Shown here: positions 55,679 through 64,000 of the stretch, piece by piece
How positions within the stretch are numbered: position 1 is the first letter of the stretch
Layout of the letters: every line of letters starts with the position of its first letter
Assembly (NCBI GenBank): GCA_019722365.1
Contig: JADFUC010000090.1
Coordinates: forward strand, 682,001 to 746,000
Direction: 5' to 3'
Length of the DNA stretch: 64,000 nucleotides
Origin: Lithospermum erythrorhizon
Taxonomy: Eukaryota > Streptophyta > Magnoliopsida > Boraginales > Boraginaceae
Made by a program: the position numbers and the translations under genes
Notes under the pieces: generated by a model
What the model was told of the DNA's origin: nothing
Databases searched by the model: none
Seen by the model: only the letters and a program-made list of their open reading frames with translations

Positions 55679-57755
55679 TTTTGTCCCATAACTTTGTCCA
55701 CTTATCTTGAAATTTGCTTTTCTTCTATCTATGTTATGAAATATGTATCTCTAGTGTATCTAGCTCATGTTTGGAAGTTGTATTTCATGGATTCAAGAAG
55801 GTCTCTCTTTAGATTGAACTTTTGTGGCATTTGACTTAAATATGTATTGATAAATAATTTGTCTGTCATTTTTATTTCCAATTTATTGTTGCTAGTTAAA
55901 TTCCCCTTAAAATGTTAGGTTTCAATTAGATTAATGAGAACCATTTCATATCCATGTTAGTTCTCATTTTTGGTATGCAAACATGGTTGACCGACGTGAT
56001 CATTGATTACATTTTTAGATTTGGGGTTTAAAAGGCAAGCAAGTACATCCTTTTATTGCTCATTTTGTATTTTTAGAATACTTTTTATATTGTACACAAA
56101 ATGGTGATATCTAAAAATGCCCAAATTATAGATTACATGATCAAAATAGTAATAAAAATGATGTAAATAGACATTTATGAATTGTTCTTAGGGGTTGTGT
56201 GAAAGTCTAGCCTACCATGAATGGGACATCATTGAGTCCAGACGTGTTATTAATATGTTGGTTTTGGCCAAGAAGTGAAGAAACTTAGGTAGTTTGTCAT
56301 ATCAATCAACCATATCACCCGCTAATTTATGTGAATCACAATGTAATGTATACGTACCCACATTTAGGAAAGTCTTCTCTTCTCAATGCTTGCCAAGCCA
56401 TCCCAAGTAACATAAAAAAAAATGAAAAATGTCGATGAGCTTAAAAGATATAAAGGGCCAAAGGGGTGATATAGCGTTCTTCAACTATAAAAATTCACAT
56501 TACAATAACGTATAATGATAGTTACTTTAGAAAAGGAGGATAGGTCGCTTGTTGAATAATATGATAAAATCTCAATTGAAATAATTATTTATTTGCTAAT
56601 TTGACACTTACGTAGGAAAATCTTCTCGACTCGATACTTGTACATTTAGGGATTGAAATTTGACTCGAACTTTACCTCCATAGATTTTAATCCTGATTTC
56701 GTCTTGATCGCAATTTATCGAACAAGTAACAAGTCAAAGAAATAATCAACATGTTTGAATTGTTATCTATTTCTAGGACGGCTTACCTTCTTTGTATGGT
56801 GGATTAATGAGATCAGATGTTCATATTGACTTCAGAGGCAGTCTTGCATGTAATCACGGCACCAGAAAATAAAGAAAACAAAGGGAGAAAAACAGAAAAA
56901 GTGCAATTTTATGGGTAGTAGACAGATTTGATTTGAACGTGAAATAAGTGATGTTATGGAGATTTGAAGTCAATTTTTACAATTGCTAAAAACATTTTTT
57001 TTAAATAAGGTAAAAATAGATTTTCTGTTATAGCAAATGAAAAAGTAATTAGAAACGAGCCCTTGATTAATTATTGACATCCTGAATTTATTACAAGAGC
57101 GGCTCTTGATAAGCACAGTGAGGGCTTTATAGGGTGAAAGTGTTACTTGATAAGTACAGTGAGAATTTCATTGGCAGCTTATAGAATTCTTGCAAGTGAA
57201 ATGAAGATAAATTCTTGCCAAGTGAAATGAAAAGATCAAGTATGATAAGTATTGAAGCAAAGTAATACATTGATCTTCATTGGAAGCGGTTCTTGATCCA
57301 ATGTATTATTTGAATAAATTGAATTTTTACTTGTTGCTATATTTTTAGTAAAGTTGTATAATTCCATTTTGTTGCCTACCTTTAGATATAAGATGATGAT
57401 TTTATCATTTGGGTTTATCAATTCTTGTGGCTCACGTGGGGATGAAGCAAAAACTTATCGAAATTTTGAGAAATAATAACTTATTCTCTGTTTGAGCTCT
57501 CTATGAACAAGCTTTCAAAAATAATGATGCTCAGCAAGGTAATTTAGTCAGAAAGAGGGCCTAATATGAATGTTACAGGTTGAAAATAGGAGTTTTAAGG
57601 TTGTACCTTGAAATAATTGGAGGGCTTAATAAACAGTCGGAACATGTGCAGCATATTAGGTGATGATCCATTGAGTTCGCGGGGAAGTGCAAATTGATGT
57701 ATTAAACTTAAATGGATGGTAATGAAGCTAAATATCATGTTCTTAGTAAAATGGC
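55679..57755. other. Intergenic, mostly unassigned
   Basis: The first ~250 bp likely hold the small gene's 3' end. 57050-57300 has near-repeats of 'cttgataag(c/t)acagtgag' and 'cttgc(c)aagtgaaatgaa'. Upstream parts of the hAT remnant may extend into 57480-57755. No intact gene. Confidence 0.45.
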
Positions 57756-57890
57756 AAAGATATTCTATCCATTCCGGTTACTCTGTTGCTTGAATAAACT
57801 TTTTAGTCTGCGGAGTAAAGGGTTATTGATCGAAAAAGATCCTCCGTAGAAAACTAAGACCGTCGAGTGCTTAACATGGAGGATTTGGTA
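57756..57890 (+). mobile_element. hAT transposase C-terminal (dimerisation) remnant
   Basis: Reads KDILSIPVT ... KTKTVECLTW, with a stop between. Plant hAT/DAYSLEEPER-type transposases have RDILSIPVSTVASESAFS then SLxPKTVEALIC at this place. The central SESAFS block is altered, so the copy is dead. Confidence 0.6.
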
Positions 57891-58539
57891 AAAAAGAAAT
57901 GTAAGCGCTTAAAAAGGATGCGGAACAAGTGTTGAGTATTTACTTATTTATTCTTGTTTATGTTGCTTTCTATACTAATTTTCCTAATTGATACATTCAT
58001 TTTATTGTAGCTCGAACTTAGAAGACGAGCACTTTCTATTATGATTTTGGTGATCAAAGCTCTAGTAGAACCTTGACTTGACCATTTGACTAATGTATAG
58101 ATTTCACTAATGCATTTTATTTCATTTTGTTCATGTGTTTTGCTTTATGCTCATTTTCTAGTGATACATTTTTATTGTAGCTCAAAGAACAAGAAGATGG
58201 CCTATAGAAAGCGAGCTTCAGCCACTTGAAGTCTGAAAGAGTCTTGTCAAGTTGAACACTATAGTTTTATTTTTTTAATAATACTATGGATTGTTTTTTA
58301 ATATTGGAATTTGGACTTTGGAAATTTGGAATTATGGATATTATTTCAGTTTGGACTTATTTCAGTTTGGTTTGGATTTTGGACATTTGGATATTATTTC
58401 AGTTTATTTTTTAATATTGGAATTTGGACTATGGGTGTGGAATGGGCGAATGGTAAATTTTCGATTTATTGTAATTTTCTATTGGTTTTTCGGTTTTTTG
58501 GCGTTCAAATGTTGATTTGAATCTGGATACGGTTTAGGA

Positions 58540-58745
58540 TCGAGTTTGATTTTTGGATATCTGGGCAGGTTTCGGTCTCCGGGCCAGGATTCGATAAACG
58601 GTAACCCGGATGTTGGACGGTTCGGTCGATCCGATCGAATCTTTGGCCCGAATCTGGTTGCCGATCCGGTTCCGGTGGACCAAAACGAGCAGTCGGGGTC
58701 GGTCCAGCCCGAAAACCGGTCGAACCCGGACCCGATATGATGAAA
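58540..58745. repeat. GGTTCGG/CCGAACC-rich island 3
   Basis: A GC-rich patch of ggttcgg, gatccg, ccggttccgg and aacccgg words, similar in character to islands at 12040-12680 and 13600-14340. Opposing short frames on both strands (Pro/Arg/Asp-rich) follow from the base pattern. Before it, 58290-58450 repeats 'ggaatttggact' and 'tattatttcagttt'. Confidence 0.55.
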
Positions 58746-58948
58746 CCTAAACGCCCTCACCATTTATGAAATGAAGCCGTATTTTATATGTAAATCTAAA
58801 TTTATACATTTTTCTTGTATTCATTGGTTGGCATCATCAACTAACATATATAAAAAGTATGAATAAGGGTTGTGTTCTTGCTTTTACATGGCTGTTCTGA
58901 TGCTACTTTTATCTAAAAGTTAGGAATTCTAATAGGAATTAACTACTA

Positions 58949-59181
58949 CTTCCTCCATTTTTTTATTTGACGTTTTCGTATATCGAAGTGGAACTTTGAC
59001 TATAAATTATTCTTAAATTATATGTTCAAAAATTATAAAAAAAATTATATTATGAAACTATTTTCAAAAGGCAGATATATTATTATAACTTTTATATTTA
59101 TTAAAATAATAAATAATTAATAATTAATGTTCAAAGTTACACCTGCCAGTATGAAACGTCAAATGAAAAAATGAGAGGTAG
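58949..59181. mobile_element. Stowaway-type MITE, 233 bp
   Basis: Left end cttcctccatttttttattt with gacgttt; right end aaacgtcaaatgaaaaaatg with agaggtag. TA on both sides (58947-58948 and 59182-59183). Inner sequence is AT-rich and partly self-complementary. Confidence 0.85.
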
Positions 59182-60344
59182 TATTAGTATTAAATCGTAT
59201 TACTTTATATATGCGTAGATTATCGATTCGAAGAGAAGTATTGTGCGTACTACGGTTTGATGTAATCTGACATCATATATATTTGACATATATATGCTTT
59301 TATAATTGTTGTGCATCCCACTTTAACTAAATTATTTATTTATGTCTCCAGGTGCATGTTTAATGATTCGAAGGTATCACGTTGGATAACCTACCTGATT
59401 ATTACTTTCGAATTTTACTTGTATAACTTTCATGATTGATTCACAAGAATATACCTCATATATATACATTATTAATTTATTACTCCTTTAAATCAATATG
59501 ATTTTCTCGTCATATGCGTTCGATCTTTAATAATTTGTGTAAAGTTAAATAATAATATATTTATGTAGAATTATTATTACTATTAATGTTATTATAATAT
59601 GTGTTAGTTAAATAATCATATATTTTAGAATTATAATTATTATTATTTATTATTATTATGTAGAACTATTGTTATAATTATTATAATAGGTATTAGTTAA
59701 ACCATATGATTTTAGTAGATTTATTATTATTATTATTATTATTTGAATTCATGCAAATATGAATTTTATATATTGGGATACAAAAATTTAAATTATACTT
59801 TTAAATCACTTCAATTTAACCGGCATATTAAAAATAAATAATTCGATACTATATTGATATTAATTACGTCAATCATCCCAAATCATGTATTTATCAAATT
59901 ATTAAAGTAATGTTTGTATCTTTCTATGAAACGTCTCGGTTCATTATAATATCTACATAAACATCATATTTTATTCTAATTTTTATATTATATTTAAAGA
60001 GTTATTTGTGATCAAAGTATCCCTTCAAAAAATAAAAATATTAATTAGAAAAAAATTCAAAAGAGTGTAAGTTTTTACACAATTTTAGAATGATTTCGAA
60101 TTAAAGTTAAAAATGTATCAAATTTAAAAAATAGCCATGGATATTTAAAAATTACGTCAATATATTTCTTCTTTCGCCCAGAATCTTGTGATTACGCCTG
60201 TCTAAATCACATCTACAAATATTTTCAATATTTAAGTTAAACAATTACTATATCTCAATATCTAATGTTGCCCACTAGATTTTAATTTCAAAGGAGCTTG
60301 AATTCGTGACATTTAATTTGAAACATTATAAAGGGGCATACCTA
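59182..60344. other. AT-rich intergenic region with TTA microsatellites
   Basis: 59500-59745 has (TTA)n tracts between repeated phrases '(g)t(g)ttagttaaa' and 'ttag(a/t)a'. This may be a further worn relative of the TTA-core elements. No gene is seen. Confidence 0.5.
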
Positions 60345-60540
60345 TAGCCTAGCTCAATTAAGTGAGATGAAGAAGATTTGGCACCTCCAACTCTAGGAGG
60401 ATATTGCTCACATGGGGCAATATAAGTTGTGTAGTCTGTTCTGTTCTCTATAGAGCGACTTCGCATCTGCCTTTGGTCCCAGACTATTCTTTCTTTGCAC
60501 CTCTTCCCAACATTGTATTAAAGGCAATTAAATCCATATA
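60345..60540 (+). mobile_element. tRNA-derived SINE candidate
   Basis: tagctcaattaag at 60350-60362 is a good polymerase III A box; it is followed by cacctccaactctaggagg, like the SINE at 34930-35200. The B box is degraded (about 60400-60415). The body to about 60530 is GC-richer than the flanks. Confidence 0.5.
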
Positions 60541-60962
60541 CACCTTGTATGTTTATTTAGGTCTACACTGTTTATATTTTTAATTTACACTGTTTAATTT
60601 AACTAATTGTACAAATCATGTAACATAACAAAATACTCGAACCAAAGCCTATTATCCTAACATATATCATATACATACCTTATATCTACAATACCATTAG
60701 TTGTCACTCATATATATACCGTATCATTGAAGAGTAAAAAATATATACTTAATATTAATTTAGACATCCAATTTTCCATTCATCAAATATAAATTACTGA
60801 ATAATTTTATTTTTTAAGATTTCAAATTGAAATAGGGGAGAAATATATGAGTATTAGGTCAAAATAGCTATAAATGTTGTTTGACTGTTCCATCCTAACA
60901 TTATTAATTTTTCCATGGTGTCCACTTCTGATTTTTACATCATGTATGAACCCTCCAAACCT

Positions 60963-60972
60963 CTATTTAAGG
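60963..60972 (+). promoter_or_regulatory. TATA box of the expansin gene
   Basis: CTATTTAAGG lies 149 bp before the expansin start codon, implying a leader of about 120 nt. The window from here to 61120 is C/T-rich, as plant leaders often are. Confidence 0.55.
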
Positions 60973-61120
60973 CATTCAATTCCTAGCAATCCCCCCCTCC
61001 AAATTCCTTGGTAAATCTTTTTTGCAAAGACTAAACACACATGCAGATATTTGTTTCAACCCAATTCTATACTAACTGAGTGTATATCAAAGACTTTTCT
61101 CTGTTTTTTATTTAAAAAAC

Positions 61121-62347
61121 ATGGCTCTTCTTGGACTACTTGCCGTTTTGGGTCTTTCCTCTCTGTTCTCACCTGTTACTGGTTCTTATGGAGGTTGGAT
61201 CAATGCGCATGCAACTTTTTATGGTGGAGGTGATGCTTCTGGAACAATGGGTATGTACTATTTTTTTAAACCGGATCCTTCTGATTGCAAAGACTCGAAA
61301 CCGAGACCTCGAGTAATAATTGTACATGTTTATTTTATATGAAGGCTTGTTGAACATTTCATTTCATTTTATTTTTTTAGGTGGAGCATGTGGATATGGG
61401 AATTTGTATAGCCAAGGTTATGGGACAAATACAGCAGCATTAAGCACTGCTCTGTTCAACGATGGGTTGAGTTGTGGATCATGCTATCAGATTATGTGTG
61501 TGAATGATCCACAATGGTGCCTGAGGGGATCAATCATAGTGACTGCCACCAATTTCTGCCCTCCAGGGGGGTGGTGTGATCCTCCCAACCACCACTTTGA
61601 TCTTGCTCAGCCTGCTTTCCTTCACATTGCTCAATACAGAGCCGGAATCGTTCCCGTTGCATACCGGAGGTCTGTTCACTCATCACCATGATATTTTGGT
61701 TTTGAGAAAAAAAATATGGACGTATCTAAATATTCAGTTACATATATGGATTGAACAAATAAACGCTACCTAAGTTAATTCTGTAAATTACTCAGATAGC
61801 CCTTTATTTGAAAAGTGTTACCTAAGCACAATTACATAAGCTAAAATATGTAGTAGTATCATGTATGGGCTCCCAATGAATTGAATGGTATATGTGAAAT
61901 GTGAATGTGATGTTCACATTTTAGTATAAGTTACTAAACTATGTTGTGCGGGCTACGGAGTAATATATTATGCACTAGCAATTTACACTTGTATTTTCTT
62001 GCTTGTGATGAAATGTTGAATTCATGTTTGTGTCTTGTAGGGTACCTTGCAGGAAAAGGGGAGGAATAAGGTTTACTATCAATGGTCACTCATACTTTAA
62101 TCTTGTCCTAGTAACAAATGTTGGAGGTGCTGGTGATGCTCATGCTGTGTCCATCAAGGGTTCAAGAACAGGATGGCAAGCAATGTCAAGAAATTGGGGC
62201 CAAAATTGGCAGAGTAACAGCTACCTCAATGCCCAAAGCCTATCATTTAGGGTGACCACTAGTGACGGACGCAGTGTCGTGTCTTATAACGTCGCCCCGC
62301 CTAGCTGGTCCTTCGGGCAGACCTACACCGGTGGGCAGTTCCGCTAG
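61121..62347 (+). CDS. EXPA: Alpha-expansin (EXPA)
   Basis: Expansins are secreted proteins that loosen cell walls during growth without cutting glycans. Exons 61121-61250, 61381-61669 and 62041-62347 give 241 residues; junctions atgg|gtatgt...tttag|gtgg and ggag|gtctg...tgtag|ggtacc are in frame. Residues 1-22 form a signal peptide ([19 protein letters not shown]...). Domain 1 (GH45-like barrel) has [41 protein letters not shown] and HFDLAQPAF, including the alpha-specific insertion and HFD motif. Domain 2 (CBM63-like) carries the aromatic [13 protein letters not shown] stretch and ends YTGGQFR. Three exons with these junctions are usual for EXPA genes. Nothing is missing. The subfamily member is not assigned. 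Confidence 0.96.
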
Positions 62348-64000
62348 GGCGCCACCCATCCGGTGGTCTATGACATAATTACCTATACACATAATCATGA
62401 ATAGATATGATTTTCTACTGTGTGTTATACTAAAATTAAATTTTAAAGTTGATTTTATTGATTGATAAGTTGGGAGTGGCAGTAACTGTTAGTAATAATA
62501 TATGGAGAATGATTAATGGCAACATTAGTTGATAAGGTTTTATGGAGCCTTTATGTTGTTTGATGAGATTTTTTGATTGTCTTGTCACTCTTGTGTACGA
62601 GATTGTACAACATTTATTTGAAACTCAAATTATTAATATAAAATTAATTATTACTACTATCTTTGTTTCAATTTAGCTGGTTTGGCTAATCATTAAAAAT
62701 AGTATACACTATAATCTTTTATCTATTAGTGGAAGAGCTGGAGTGGCTAGTATTGTACCACTTTGATGGAGATAGATAAAGGTGTTCATTTGTTTGGTCT
62801 CAAATGTCTGCTATCATTTTAGGGCTAAACATATTTTCAAGGCAAATAAAATTGTATGTGTATCTTAGAAATAGTTTTAAAAAAATAGATATTGTATATC
62901 TTGGAAATATATGGCTTCCATTTTAGGACTCTTTTCTAGTAAGGGAGTTAATAAAGGTATTTGATAGAAAAAAAACTAAAAACTGTTCCTCGAAGCTTAA
63001 ATATCAATTATATATTACATCATAAAATCAAATGGCAAAAGGAACTATCAACTTATTAACTTACAAATGATCTCTCATACTTTTACATGTTGCAATCTGG
63101 AAGAGTCTGCTTCAACAGTGATTGGTGAGGCGGCAAAACGTTAGTATAAATGTGAGTTAAATTGCAGTGATGATGCGATAAATTGTAATTGAGTTCACAA
63201 CTTCGTGCTTAATAAGTGGCGGCATTGCACCAATAGCAATGATCACGGAATGTTATGCAGCGGGATGTGCGTTTAATTAACAAACTAATTGTGCCGTTAT
63301 AATATAGCGGTTTAGCATTTTGAAATTCGAAAATATAGTTTTGAAGAGTTTTTGTGTCTTGTATAAGTTTAAAGTTGCAGAAATAATTAGTATTGAATTG
63401 TCTGAAATGGTTCTCGTTGCTCATTAACACTTTGATATTAATTTTAATTTAATATTTGAAAAATCTATCTAGATTAAGATTTTAAGGTATATATGAAAAT
63501 TAAATATTTTAAGATAATTAATATATTATTTTTAAAATATTTTAATATAATAATTTTGAGTAAAATTAATATATTTATTATAAGTTTATTATCCTCTATT
63601 TTATTATGAAATATTCAATAATTTTTTTACTATACATTAAATATATCAATCATATATATATTGATTATATAAATAAAATTAAAAAATACATTATAATAAT
63701 AATTTATTTAATGTAGCCTATATAAATTTAGTGATTATATAATATATAAAAACAAATATATAATAATTTGATATTATATATTGTAAAAAACCCGATAACG
63801 ACTTCGTTAATAAATAAATTAAAAGCAGAGATTATTAAATTTAATTACATAAAAAATTAAATTCCCATGATATTTTATGTCTGCGATGATGTTAAAGTTC
63901 GGAAGTTAGTTATCGAGATAAATTAAAAGCGAGAGGCATCGATCGAATAAAATGTTAAATTTTCACGGTTGGGCCATCAAACAAACTGACACAAGCAATT
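62348..64000. other. Expansin 3' region and AT-rich right edge
   Basis: Several AATAAT/AATAAA-like signals after 62490 may end the expansin mRNA. 62655-62790 faintly resembles a Stowaway left end (tactatctttgtttcaattt). The patch 63085-63300 is less AT-rich without recognised content. No further gene. Confidence 0.5.

Noticed and set aside
58479..58763. Overlapping 94- and 64-codon frames on opposite strands
   Set aside because: Open only because of the GGTTCGG-type composition; no conserved domain.

Overview
The window is nuclear DNA of a eudicot plant: AT-rich, long intergenic stretches, GT-AG introns, nuclear tRNA genes and many short inverted-repeat transposons. I place it tentatively in the Caryophyllales because the word TACTCCGTA and Stowaway-type ends recur throughout; that placement is a guess from repeat flavour only.

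Layout. 1-9.7 kb is transposon debris: CACTA-like fragments (about 1.75-3.9 kb) and a decayed Ty3/gypsy element on the minus strand (about 4.3-6.8 kb, with a probable leader or LTR up to 9.7 kb). 9.7-16.2 kb is AT-rich repeat land with a 297-bp direct duplication, a 106-bp tandem repeat and GGTTCGG-rich islands. 16.3-22.2 kb holds a ten-coding-exon SnRK1 alpha kinase gene (+), facing an intronless AP2/ERF gene (22.7-23.9 kb, -). 24.9-32.4 kb carries two inverted copies of one transposon family with a TTA microsatellite core, a hAT-like MITE and diverged duplications. Two identical tRNA-Ala(UGC) genes face each other at 31.4 and 35.5 kb. Between them lies a DUF1997-family gene (33.3-34.3 kb, -), reconstructed from five exons, with one premature stop. 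A NAM/ORE1-type NAC gene with a miR164 site lies at 38.2-39.6 kb (-). 40-50.8 kb is gene-free and includes a 97-100-bp minisatellite and a GC-rich SINE-like insertion with a 13-bp target duplication. Then come a 1238-codon PPR gene (50.8-54.5 kb, -), a 53-residue membrane protein gene (55.5 kb, +), hAT transposase debris, and an alpha-expansin gene (61.1-62.3 kb, +).

The genes do not form a pathway. They are ordinary single plant genes: energy-sensing kinase, two transcription factors, organelle RNA-binding protein, cell-wall loosening protein. The most interesting signals are a cluster of small indels confined to one 77-bp piece of an otherwise perfect SnRK1 coding sequence, next to a potential splice donor that would restore the frame; a GC-AG intron in the same gene; and the hidden DUF1997 gene with its single nonsense codon.
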